Positions 10,565 through 23,610 of a stretch of 64,000 bases of DNA are shown piece after piece. This DNA comes from Aquilaria yunnanensis (lineage: Eukaryota; Streptophyta; Magnoliopsida; Malvales; Thymelaeaceae). Under the pieces are notes generated by a model. The model saw nothing but the letters and a program-made list of their open reading frames with translations. It did not search any database and was not told where the DNA came from. A program made the position numbers and the translations under genes. The DNA lies in assembly GCA_039654915.1 (NCBI GenBank), contig CM077594.1, positions 94,936,893 to 95,000,892 on the forward strand. The letters are read 5' to 3'. The first letter of the stretch is position 1, and every line of letters starts with the position of its first letter.

Positions 10565-13500
10565 ACATCTACCAAAGAAAATTTGGAAGTTGCAGGATTT
10601 TGATTATAGCAATAAGTTCTTATCCGCTTGGATGAAAAGAGAGAGTAAAGAACCCGTCCTTTTTTACATTGTTAAAGACGCAGAAAGGATCATGTTAGAT
10701 GAGTGTTTTCTTTGATTGCACCTTTTCTTTTTGGAGCAATTGGGGCATATTATGGTCATCTTGGGAGCAAAATTTATGGTCATAAAATTAGGAGCATACG
10801 GTTAAAAAAAACAGAAAAAGAAAATTGGAGGGCGCACGGTTTATTAGACTCCATTCTATTACAGGGCTCAAATTCGTCCACCACTTTTTAATGGATCATG
10901 ACTCGTGAGCCCAATAGCGTGAGGGAAATATTATCCATTCAAGTCCAGGGTTATCACAATTCGGTTTAAACTGAAAAAATTAAAAATTCACTTCGGATGA
11001 TTCAATTTTTTTGGTTTAATTTCAGTCGAAACCAAATAAGGTAGGCTGAAAATTAAAACTGAAACCTGAATTTCAACTCAAACCAGAAAATTTTGGGTTC
11101 AGATCGGTTTGAGGGTCAAACACGCCCATTTTGGGTTGACCCGATTAATTTGACGAAGAGACTAAAAATTGGGTTAGGGTCGATCAAACCTGAACTCAGC
11201 CCCGAATTTTTAACTAGGTTGGGTTCACTCACCAGTCAAAGTATTGCAATAGCCCAATAGTCATTTTTTATTTATTTACTTCAAATTGTGAGAGCCCATA
11301 CCTAAGCCTAATTTCTGTTTACTTAGCCTAACCCACATTAAATACCCAACAATTCTAACCCAACATAAAAATTAAAAGTTTAAACTTTATCTTCTATTGT
11401 TGCATCTTCTCTACAATTCTAACCCAACATAAAACACCATCGATGCATCCGACTTTCTCATTCTCCCCATCCTTTTACATCTGCAGACAACGCTAGTCCG
11501 TAACCATAAACACATTTTATGGGCTTCTTGCTGTTGACATCTTATTTGATGATGGCATCGATGGAATCACAGGTTAGGGAGACAAGAGCTGAGATGGGAG
11601 TGGAGGGAGGAGTGGTGGAGGAGATTAGGGAATTGTCTTCCAATCATGTGAGAATCAATAAAAACATGAGAAAATTATTATCCATTGTTGAACTACATTA
11701 ATTTTAGCAGGTGACCATTATATTTCAATGTCCACTTTAAAAATAAAATAAATTAAGCAACATAATGCATAATGAATATCTTTACCCTGTAGTTAGTTCA
11801 TTATATTGAAAGATAGATATTAAATGAAAAAAAATAATTAATGAATAAATCACTAATGTTTTGGAATTGGCCCGATCCACCAACTAATGTTTATTTTGGC
11901 CAAATAAATTACTAATATTTCCGAGTTGACTCAAATCTTTCACTTTTGTAACTTTAACTAGTAATTCTAATGGAATCCCAAAATACCAACTTTAGACCTT
12001 ATATTTTCTTATTTTGCTTTCAATGCATCTGAAGTTTGTGGAGCTAACATTTAAACTATCTTTTCAACTTTATTCGCCTCCCAACTCCACAATCACCCAA
12101 TCTGTGACCTCCCTCCTCCTTGAAGAGCCTTCCTCAGGAATTGTCTGTCAGATTTTGCTCCCTCTACGGCAAAATCTTATTCAAGTGTTTCAATTTGTTT
12201 GCCAGTATCCTCGTCATTAACCCATTTCACGGTTGCTTTGGTTTTTGCTTTTTTCCTCTTCATCCCCTTCCTTGTTATTTTTTATTCTCCACCCACTGCT
12301 TTTGATCCAACAAAAACCATTTTAAAACCTACCAACTCACATGCTTGCACCATCCCAATCCCTCTACCATCACTCTCTTCCTTGCTATATTGCTTTTCCT
12401 ACTCTTTGCGCCAAGTTGGGAAAATTAGTGGCTCATTTGGGCCAAGTCTGAAGCATTGGTGGTTTGTTCATTATTTTTATCTTTATTTTCCAAATGATTA
12501 AGGTAGTCTATTTGGATTACTTTAAACCAAGTAGATCTATTTTGTCAATTTTGAAAAGACAATGAGGGAGTTTTGTAATATTTCAAAGTTGAGTGAGTGA
12601 ATTGAGTCATTTGAATAACGTTACTAGTTTATTCAACCATTTTGAATAATATTAGTTGTTTATTTGGTTGAAAAAGCATTAGCGGTTTAGTTGAGCCTAT
12701 TCCAAAACATTAGTAGTTATTGGTTATTTTTATTGATATTAAATCTTGTAAATATTTTTATAGTCTGTTCATTTTTAACTTAAGTTAATTTAATTCAAAA
12801 TAACTTATTTTTATATTTTTTTTTATCCTAAACCAATTTTATTTAAAATTCAATATTACGTAAGAGTTATAATCTATTGAAAGTAAAAATTTTTGTAATG
12901 TTATTTAGTTTTTATGAATTTTTATTTTATAGTCATTAAAATAAAAAAAACTGTAAAATTAAAAATAACTTATTTTGGATTAAATTAACTTAAGTTAAAG
13001 CAAATTAGACTTTGGCTTTGCTTCAACTAAGAATTATTTACTGATGCTAAAAAATGAACATCTAGGTCAAGCGTGCCAGTTCAACTAGCTCTAAGGGACA
13101 CTACCCTACATATGGTCTATATTTAAATCTTTGAACACTTTACCCTCCAATAGCAAACAAAAACTTTCCAAATGTGGTTTGACGCTCTTTAGATTTTTAA
13201 GAAACATGCAAAATAACCCTCACCATTTACAAACTCTCACATATTTCCTTAACATACTTGCAAAATGCTTCTAATCACCAAAAAACCATGAAATGTCTAA
13301 TTTGGAGTAATTGTTTTCATTTATATTTTATATTTTATTAAAAATAATTTAATGCAATGAGAAATGATTTTTTTTATAAGGGATCAGCACACTCAATATT
13401 AAAATTTTGGCTCTGCCAAAGCGATAAAGGATAGCGTGTTTGATCAAGCTCTAAAATGTGCGTTGGGCGAGATACCTACAAAGGAAGATTAATCATGTTT

Positions 13501-13640
13501 GACAATCCTCCTCTTCTTTTCTTGTTTTTAGCTTCTTTATTGAGCAGTTAGGTCACCACCTTTATCAGCTTCACTTGTATCGACTTCACGTGCTTGCCGC
13601 CGTTCAAGTAACGCCCTTCCTCCCTCTCTGTGTTATACTT
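10565..13640. other. Intergenic DNA between caleosin 2 and the truncated copy
   Basis: Mostly AT-rich with degraded repeat-like text (11.0-11.3 kb has many GGTTTAAT/CGGTT-type words). An open frame at 12199-12501 starts with a hydrophobic N-terminus resembling a signal anchor (VALVFAFFLFIPFLVIFY), but it has no downstream exon or domain that I recognise. No remnant of caleosin exons 1-3 is visible. Confidence 0.4.
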
Positions 13641-13643
13641 TAG

Positions 13644-14205
13644 ACATGGATCCCGCATCCCCTCTTTCCGGTCTACTTAAACAACATACACAAAGCCAAG
13701 CATGGAAGTGACACCGCAACGTTTGACACAGAAGGAAGGTGAGCCACAGTTTAGGCATCAAGTAATTAAAAGCCATCTTCAGAGCAGAAGCTTTTGAAAG
13801 TTAGCAAATGAATCCCGGGCGCCTAATCTGGGGAATTTGCAGGTTTATGCCCATGAACTTCGAGAACATATTCAGCAAATACGCCCGCAAGAAGCCTGAC
13901 AAGTTGTGTTTCTCTGAAATCTGGGAGATGGTACAGTCGAACCGACTGGCATTTGACCCGCTTGGAGGGTTTGTCTCTGTCTCCAACTCCTTTCACTTGT
14001 GAATTGATCTCTCAGACGAGAAACAGATGATGCTCCAACCCTCGTTAATTGCAGGTTTGCTGCTAAGCTAGAATGGGTAGCACTGTTTATCCTGGCAAAG
14101 GACGGCGAGGGCTATTTGTCCAAAGAAGATGTGAGGCGCTGTTACGATGGCAGCTTGTTCGAACACAAAGCCAAGATGAACGAGGACCGACGTAGAAAGG
14201 AATGA
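13644..14205 (+). pseudogene. Caleosin copy 3, 5'-truncated (exons 4-6 only)
   Basis: Three exons match caleosin exons 4-6: 13644-13738 (95 nt, the same as the intact copies), 13843-13968 (126 nt, the same) and 14055-14205 (151 against 154 nt), all in frame with good splice sites. They encode the proline knot ([15 protein letters not shown]), [30 protein letters not shown] and [19 protein letters not shown] up to a stop. The exons for the N-terminus, haem His, EF-hand and membrane segment are absent from the 3 kb upstream. The conserved Trp at the exon 5/6 junction (FGW in both intact copies) is Gly. It is most likely a truncated gene. Whether it is transcribed cannot be seen. Confidence 0.85.
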
Positions 14206-14481
14206 ACACCGCTATGGGCATGATCGCTTCTTAGTTAAGAATAATTTTTAGCAAGCACACACTGACAGCCAAACATTCTCTTCTCATGTGTCTTCCATGG
14301 CAATATCACCTTGTATTATCGTATCACCTGATGCAATAAGACAGCCAGATTAGGCAATTTCTTCTATCAGCTTCTATCTATGAATTTCGCAGAAACGAAA
14401 AAATAGAAACAGCTTTCTGTTCGTATTCGACGAGCTTTATTTATCTATTTATTTATTTTGCTAAGTTAAATTTTTTATTGG

Positions 14482-15366
14482 CCAAAATGCATGGTTGATC
14501 CTTTAACTTTTTTGACTCTAGCAAGTTAGTTCTTTAACTATGAACCACCATGATGTAACCCTTCAACTTTGAGAAATTGAATGAATTAGTCCCTCTTGGG
14601 ACGGAAAGGCAGATGGGTAACAAAGGTAGAAGGCCTTAGTCCCTCTTCATCACCCTCAAACCCTTGATAGCCTCAGGTGGGTATCTAGGTCTGTCAATTC
14701 TTCACCAACCGGGCAAGAACATGTTTGTGGCGATCGAATTTGACAATAAGCTCGATCCCCATTTCAATGACCTTAATGAGAACCAAGTCGGGCTTCTGCC
14801 ACCATTTCTTGCGGCTCGAGTAATTAGATAAGATGAAGGAACTCCAAATAAAATTTTTGTCCACGAGCATAACCAATTTGAAGATGATGAGGCCGAGGAA
14901 GACACTGATGGTGTGATGAAATTTGAACCTGGCGTAGTAAAGAAGATGAATCATGCGCTGATGATAGGGTTTAGATGGAGAATGAAGAGAAGGTGGAGAA
15001 GCTGCAGAGAGGCTCCAGGCTAGGGTGGAAGTAAATGGACTTGGAGTAGATAACTTTGTCTCATAGCAGATTTGGCCATTGGAAGGTTAAACTTTAGAGT
15101 GCCACATAAATTTGTCAGAAAATCTGGGTAAACAATGTATAAATGCGGAGACATTAAGGTCAAATGTCAATTTCTTCTCCAGCATCTTATAACTTGGCCA
15201 TTCCATCTGCCTTGTACTAACGCCATTTCTAATTCCATCAAGCAAGGCACTAACTCACATTTATCAAAACTTGAGGACTAAGCCATTATAAATCAAAGTT
15301 GAAAAACCAACTCATGCGAGTTTACAAAGTTAAGAAACCAACCGCGCATTTAAGCATTTTTATTTA
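14482..15366. mobile_element. Putative non-autonomous DNA element with long imperfect inverted ends
   Basis: The left end (AAAATGCATGGTTGATCCTTTAACTTT, broken here as AAAATGCATGG + TTGATCCTTTAACTTT) resembles the reverse complement of the right end (AAAATGC..GGTTGGTTTCTTAACTTT). Both ends continue with GTTAGTT/TCAACTTTGA and TTAGTCC motifs further in. The ~0.7-kb interior has short open frames on the minus strand (14694-14954) without a recognisable transposase. Boundaries are approximate and no clear target duplication is seen. Confidence 0.4.
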
Positions 15367-15636
15367 GCAATTCTACGTAGGAGAGAAACTCCCGTTGGAT
15401 GATGAACATTAAAGACGTAAAACTCCAATATTTAGCAAGTCTAAAGAGGATACAAACTAGTCACAAGAAATGCTGTCATAGAATTTCAGCACCTAAAACT
15501 CCAACATTGATTTTTTTCTCCAATGAATTACATCGCATCATCGACTCAAACGTCAAGATCTTTGAAAAGAAAACTACATGCGACAAAATTTTACTCACGC
15601 AAGCACTGATGGAAAAAAACATCACAGAACACTTAA

Positions 15637-16993
<1,357 letters not shown>

Positions 16994-17019
16994 ATTCGGC
17001 TGCTGGAGCAAAACAGAGT

Positions 17020-17155
17020 GAGAGATTAGGGCTTTTGATTGGTTATAATTACTCCATATGCTGTGTAATGGCTTTCGGCCAGGAGAACAGCTGGGTAGGA
17101 CTTTCTTTGTTGGTCTGTGTCGCACGACATGGAATTGGGCCCAGACGGGCCCTCC
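17020..17155 (-). promoter_or_regulatory. RPL23 promoter elements (site II, telo-box-like)
   Basis: TGGGCCCA lies at 17136-17143 and GGGCCC at 17147-17152, with AGCCCTAA read on the minus strand near 17024-17033. These resemble the site II and telo-box combination that coordinates plant ribosomal protein genes. The function is inferred. Confidence 0.5.
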
Positions 17156-17219
17156 TAAATTTTTCGGGCTAAACCCATACCCCACTTACCGCTCGTATTA
17201 ATCTTTGCGTCCATAACAA

Positions 17220-18590
17220 TTACTGTATGTTTTTTTTTTTGTAATTATATTTTCTTCTTTCTTTGATCATCATAAAGTAGATGAGTTTGTTTTTAAGTTA
17301 ATTTAACCGTAAAAGAGAAAAGGAAATTTTTAATTAGTTTTATGTAAAAGAAAGTAAATGTCAAAACTAATGACATAGAACACTAGAGAACAACAAAGAC
17401 ATATAAACTGACTAATAAAATACTTCGTCTCAACATTGAATAAAGTAAAGAGAATCATATTGAACAAAAACCTTTCAAATAAACCAGAATAATCCTGAAA
17501 AAATAACTCATGATCAACAGAAAAAAAAGACCAAATAAAGGATAAGATAAATAAAAAAAATAATATACAATCATCCCAATCTATTATTTGTAAATAATTT
17601 ATTATTTAAGTCTCGCTCACTTTTTGTTCCCCATTCATTTTTTTCGTAGCCATCAATTTAAAAAACAAGTCACTCAAATTTGTTCGCTGTAAAACATCAA
17701 ATGAACTAGATGATACTCCTATTGCTAGTGATGAATGAATTTTGTAGAGAAGAAAAAATGGTGAAGTGATTAAAGATAATCCGATAAAGTACTGGTGAAA
17801 AATGAATCAACTATACCTAAATTGGAATCCAAACTTAGCTAGATACACAGAAAATGAAGAAGAAGAAACGATGGGAGAAGAGGAAGTGTGTGGCTAGGGT
17901 TACATTCCTGGATCTATGATTGAAGATAATAAAATTTCAGTAACCTAAAGATTGTTAATATGGATTCTTTTTATTACTACACAATCTTACCCTTTTCTTA
18001 TCATGTATAATAATATAATTATCAATTTAACCGCTAAATTGAACGCTTTAGTCATGGAAATCACGACTAAAATGGTTTATTCAATCAAATTCATAAAAAT
18101 TGTGCTTGAAATGTTGGGAATAAAAAATCATGATTAGAAATGTTAAAAGATTTCTTAGTTCAAAAATTAAAAATTAAAGAAATATCAGCATGAGATTCAA
18201 CACTAGTCAACAATCAGAGAAACGGTTATCACATACTGTGATGTTAGCTCTTCTCATCATTTTTTGGATCACTAATGAATAGTCTATCAAGTGAATCAGG
18301 TGGTTTGGTTCATGTGTACAGTGATGCATTTGAGAATTGTGTTTAGCTTATAAGAATTGGAACCGATGGAAGAAGCAGCCCAGGAGTTTAAGCATTTTTT
18401 AGACATCATTTTTGAGAGTTGAAAACTATCCAACTGTAACTTTTAGTATTAGAGGTTTGAAAAAGCTATCACACCCATTGATAATTTATTCTAACCACTA
18501 ACGCTAATTTTAAATATTGTTCTCAAATGGTGCCATGGTGAACAATAGATGACTATCTGCACCGCCTCCCTCTCTGCTTCACTGCTGCTG
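17220..18590. other. Intergenic AT-rich DNA upstream of RPL23
   Basis: A/T-rich sequence with simple A or T runs. I saw no convincing exon, RNA gene or complete mobile element. Confidence 0.4.
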
Positions 18591-18599
18591 TGTCATCCA

Positions 18600-19117
18600 C
18601 AGCTATTTCTTTTCCAGTAGAAGAAACTGCCAACACTTTCCTGACGAACATTCGGCGTTAGAGCAACCTGGCAAACTGAACAAGAACTTTGGGAGATCAC
18701 GGTGCCTGTGTCTAACCTACAAAGCACATAAGCGTTAAAGACATGACAGTACAAGGACGCAAACATTTTTAACTGCATTTAAGCGCACAGAATATTGATG
18801 TTTCAATTGCCATCACAACTATTCATCTAGACTATGTTTGATCTGATTGCTTTATGTGGTTCGCTTTCAAAACCATGAACCAAGGAAGTTCTTATATGAT
18901 ATAAAAAACAACTCATACTTCAGAAACATCCCTAAAACATCTATCCAAAGAGAAACATTTTTGTAACAAGAATAAAGCACTTACATGCCACCCTGGGTGT
19001 CTGCCTGCTTCAAGACTTGGCCTCTGTAGTCAGTCTTAGTCCACTGGTTGCTTAGAGACAAAAAGTATTCCATTAGCCTGATGGCCGGAGTTGCTGGAGA
19101 AGATATGTCCTCTGCCA
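18600..19117 (-). CDS. Unidentified two-exon coding candidate
   Basis: An exon-like segment at about 18988-19117 (minus) follows a strong acceptor (CTTGGTGGCAG) and ends at a good donor (GTAAGT). It reads without stops as a hydrophilic peptide containing RLMEYFLSLSNQWTKTDYRG and VLKQADTQGG. After ~270 bp a second acceptor (CTTTGTAG, near 18720) opens a segment that stops shortly after, at about 18600-18610 in either possible frame. No start codon or upstream exon was found and I do not recognise the family. It could be the tail of a real gene, a pseudogene fragment or a non-coding transcript. Confidence 0.25.
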
Positions 19118-19600
19118 CCAAGAAAAAGTGCAAGACAAGACAACAGCATGTCTTTGGAAACGAACAAAGCAAACGTTTTGATCCCCCGCCTTTACACCTC
19201 TCCCGGTTTTACTAACATCTTCACAGAAGTATGGAATGCAAGCTATGTTTACCAACCTACACAGCATGGTCCCATTGTATGTGGCTGGTCTCAAACAAAG
19301 CATATCATAAATAGACTGAATCAAATAAGAAGAGGACTGGCCTTCCATCCCCATGCAAACAGTATGCAAACCGCTTCATCTAAAAGCATCTTTTTAACAC
19401 CAGGAAAAAAAGGAAAAACATTCTCCTACAATGAAATTGGGGTTCACGGACCCGCAACCAACATGAACTCTGATTCCTCCAATTGATGTATGGACCATAT
19501 GAAGAGGGATGCTCATTATTTGAAGAAGTACGACTTCTCAGTCACATTTTGCCGGCTTCAAATCTTTACAAGCTATGTTTAATTTCAGTTTAAGCTTAGC

Positions 19601-19713
19601 AAGGGTTCTGTATAGGAATTCTTTATTAAAATCACTCCATCAAGAAAGGTGAGATGTCCCAGCCACCTAGAGGACAGCTTAGGGTTCTGTATTAAAATCA
19701 CTCCATCAAGAAA
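19601..19713. repeat. Short direct repeat
   Basis: The words AGGGTTCTGTAT and ATTAAAATCACTCCATCAAG occur together twice, about 65-80 bp apart, downstream of the DUF3527 gene. The first copy has a small insertion (AGGAATTCTTT). Confidence 0.6.
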
Positions 19714-19920
19714 TCTTACATTCAACCCAAAAAAAGCATATTACAATTCTATTTTCTTTGCAAAGAAAACAATATCTCAATTAGTGCTGAAACACCTAAG
19801 AACCAATCTCACTCCAGATTAGCTAGTGACTAATAATTTAGGTATAGATACTTGTATATGAACTTACTGATATGTGAAACAAATATGGTACAACTGACTA
19901 GACTTTAATCATGATTCTCA

Positions 19921-22271
19921 CTACTTTAAATCCTGTACATCTTTTGGCCGGAGAATTGGACTTTGGGAATGGATATATGCCACTGCAACTGAGAAAGATT
20001 GCAGTGCTGACAGTGTTGATTGAAATTGAACAAAATACAGTCCATCATGCACATTCACTATCCTCAACCTAGGAACTCCATGCTTTGAACCCTGAAAAGA
20101 GAGAGAATGGGACATCAAGAGAATGCTTAGGCAGGTCAATGTTTAGAACACGTGCAAGCTTGCACAACCATGAATTCTCAGATTTATCTGCCAATTGGCT
20201 GCAAAGGTAGATGAAGCACAAAAGCCAAGCCAACAACGTTACGTAAAACATTAGGAGACACAAAGTTCTGACAGTGACACCAATACTAATCAACTCCACA
20301 ACTACCAAATGCTGAAAAAAGCTAGAGTTGATAAGCAGGAACCATAAGTGTAAGTTAAATTATGACTCATTAAATTGACCAGCATGAATCAGTAAACAAA
20401 ATAAGTACCAATCTGAAGACAAAAGCATATGCAGTCAGCTGCTAAGTTACAATATTAATAGCAAGAATAGCACCCAGAGTGCTGCACACGTATTTGAGAT
20501 GGAAGAAAGGAGGAGAAGACCAACATACCTGTACCAGAAAATCACAAAACTTGCAAGACTCTGACTTGTAAATTCGAGGGGAAGCCTCTTCTTTGCTTGG
20601 TCTAGCTTTAAGGACAGTTAGAGAGCAGCCCAGGTCCCATCCACCACAATCACAACGCCCACCAGATGCCCATCTTTCAAGAAGACTCGAAGGACCACCA
20701 TTAACAGTCCTAGGACCACCATGAAAACCAGCTGGAATTATAGCATCTATGCTGATTGAGCAATCACCAGTTTCACAAGCAGCACATGCAGAATGATCAG
20801 AGGTATCCTCATGATCCACTGTTTCCTCGGGCCTTATGTTCTTCAGAAATTTCAAGCCCCAACCACCTAGTTTTGGTTGATGGTGGTCACGTAGACACTC
20901 CCTCATTACTACAGCAGCCATTTCAAGATTTGGTGGAAGATGTTCGTCTAAAAGACTTGCTGCAACATGTTCACCAGGATTGTTGACTTTATCTTCACAT
21001 TGATCCCATGTGATGCTTTCCATAGTACCTGATCTGCTAAATCTCGAAAGACTTCTCTTCTTGTATGGGTGCTTGCTCCGGAACACTTCAGTCATTTTTC
21101 TGAACTGAGTTATCTTCCCACTATGATTATAGCTAGAATTTTGTCTCTCCTCAATAGAACACTCATCTCCACTAAAGAAAACAAATTCCGTTTCCATGAG
21201 TTTTGATTTCCTGGAGCAGGTGGTGAAAGAAGTTGATACCTTCATTTTACCAACAAGATGTGATTCATTGTCAAGAATCTCATTTTCCTTACGGACAAAG
21301 GTGGTAGAATGGAAAAGGTATACATAATCCAGCCCTACACCAGACTTGACCTTTGACAATCTGGCTACATAAGCTTCCCTCTTGTCATCAACGGAGAAAA
21401 CAAAATGTGGTGTCTCACCCTTCCAGGTGCAATGGAGTACACCCTGAGAAATGGCAATTGAAGCTGACAATGTAGAAGAAAAAGTCTGATTAGAAAGTGT
21501 TGAGTTTGAGCTTGAAGCTGAAGACAGCCTCTTATTCACATTCTCATCTTGATTTCCAGCATCTCCTTGAGTGGATGTCTCTTTGGTCAAAGTTGGTGAC
21601 AACAACAACTTACCAAACCTCCCCGGGGACTTCACAAAATCACTGTAAGCAGATCCTTTGAGATCGTTCAGACTAGCGCCTCCCATGACAACATCCAATG
21701 CACCAGATTTCTGCAACAAGGGGCTCTTAAGTATATTGATCATCCTTTTACTACCCATTATGGAGCCTACAATCCATTCCCCTGCAGAACCAAACACTAC
21801 ACTCTCACTACCAGCTGCAATTGGATGCTCAAAAATAAGCCTCCTCATATCACAGAAGTTCTCATTCTTGATAACAGCTGGAGTCAAGACATCTGATAGG
21901 GGCCCCACTCTTTCAAAACCGAAGTATGAAGAGTTATTGCAGCGGACTGATTTTGCCCCATCAATATGCATATACTCCAAACAGTGACGAAGATATTTCT
22001 CATCGACACTCACCACATGCCGTGGTATCTTTTTCTCTGCATGATGAATGCTTTGAAGAAATGACCTCTTTATGAGATTTTTGCTGTTTCGTAGCCATTT
22101 AATATTTAATAATAGAGTGTGCCGTGAATTTGCAGTCTTAGCCAAACTCCTTGATTTTGATGGAGTAAAATCCATGTCATTGCCTGCTGATGTTTCTCCA
22201 TCCCCGCTAGAATTACCCAATGGATCTTCTTTGCCAACATCACCTTTTTTAGCAGTAAGTGAATTCTCCAT
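19921..22271 (-). CDS. DUF3527 domain protein
   Basis: Plant-specific protein of the DUF3527 family, whose biochemical role I do not know. Two coding exons: 20529-22271 (581 codons) and 19921-20091 (57 codons with stop), giving 637 aa. The N-terminal third is Ser/Lys-rich and looks disordered. The DUF3527 region begins around GVLHCTWKGETPHFVFSVDD and includes GGWGLKFLK, GGPSSLLERWASGGRCDCGG and GCSLTVL. The small last exon (GVPRLRIVNVHDGLYFVQFQ, then LSALQSFSVAVAYIHSQSP) is the usual conserved end. The ATG at 22271 was chosen because a 3' splice site (GGCAG) lies just upstream, so the in-frame Met at 22298 would fall in a leader intron. A CxCGGWD cysteine cluster is conserved. No paralog is nearby. 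Confidence 0.88.
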
Positions 22272-23610
22272 CTTCTGCCAGCAATCAATGAAGAGCACTA
22301 ATCATAACCAAATATTGAACTCCATGTTGCAAGTCCAATCAGTTTTACATGAATTTGTGGTAGGCTTCATTCATTAATATGTAATTATCTGTATTAAGAT
22401 ATGAAAGTTAACATGAAGCTTCAAGAAGAAAGATACACGAACAGGTAGAACACTTAGCCACAAACATTGCACATTAATCTTTCAGCAATCATGTCCGTCA
22501 AGTAAGAAATTGAAAATGATGGCCTTTTGAAATACAATACGAATTAACATCACTAAATTGATAACAGAAACAAGTTTCGTCACTGTCATATTTCCCCTTC
22601 TTGATGTGAATTTCTACCATTACTATCCACTGGATGGTGAAGTAGAAACCACTTACTAAAGGAATAGACAACTAACAGATCAAAGGTATTAGTTGCTGAT
22701 GGGCATCATAGCAATCAGAAGTTAAAGATAAGAAACACGAAACTAAACATACTACTAGCCAAGGTCAGGAGTCAGAATCGGATCAACCCCAAATGGTTAG
22801 TAGTAGAGCATTAGAATAAATGTCTACAGAAAATAGGGAACTTGTTATACCAAAAACCATTAGACTCATCTAGTTCAAGTACGCAACCAAGCATCTCTAC
22901 AGTATCGGATCCACAGCATCCAAAAAAGGAGGCTCCTCAACTTCCAAAATTTGCAGCGAACTCCGCTTAAGCAAAATTCTTTTGTCAAATAGACAAGAAC
23001 ATTACAATAATCAGAAAACTGAGGCGAGCAGCTTGAATTATATGAGAACTGGCTAGAAAATAAGCATCGAAAGGGGAAAATGGGTAGCAGAATAAATATG
23101 CATCTGTTCATTAACAAATGGAATGAAAGTGTCAAACTTTGATAAAAAGAAAAAAGTTGAAAAAGGTGTCTTTTTTTGCTTCTCTTACCTTGGGCTAAAA
23201 TCAGAAACGCATCCCCCAGTAAAGAACAGAGGAAAGCGAGATGAGAAACGCTACTGATTTCCACTGAAGCAGCAACTTAACAGCCAAAACTTGACTCTAG
23301 GAAAATACCAACCAATCAATTAGGTAGGAGTAGGACAAGAGGGGAGAGCAGTTACCTCTGTTTGAAAAACAACAGCTAAAAATTCAAGGTTCCAACTTTC
23401 TGGATAAAAAAAATGAATAGAGTTTATATGTCTGAGAAAAATCAGTTTTTTTTCCTGGGGGAAAAAATAAAAGAAAGAAAAGGTGAAGAAGTAACTGAAG
23501 CGAGCGAGAGTAGTGGGGAGGAGGCGTGAAGTTGAAAATGGTGGTGGTGTGGTGTTGCGAGTCACGTTTTGTTGTGGAAATTTGGCTCCATTTTCGTCGC
23601 TCATGACCCA
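22272..23610 (-). other. Spliced 5' leader and promoter-proximal region of the DUF3527 gene
   Basis: A leader intron is predicted from the donor at 23188-23187 (CCAAG/GTAAGAG) to the acceptor at 22276-22275, three bases before the ATG. The leader exon would run from about 23189 towards 23.6 kb. No long coding frame is supported here. Confidence 0.5.

Noticed and set aside
12199..12501. 100-codon frame with a hydrophobic N-terminus
   Set aside because: It looks like a signal anchor, but a pyrimidine-rich strand produces such text by chance and no continuation was found.
19091..19486. 131-codon plus-strand frame
   Set aside because: It shows no domain and overlaps splice-like signals on the minus strand. 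It is probably fortuitous, although expression would reopen the question.
21658..22377. Plus-strand frames of 109 and 101 codons
   Set aside because: They are antisense shadows of the long DUF3527 exon.
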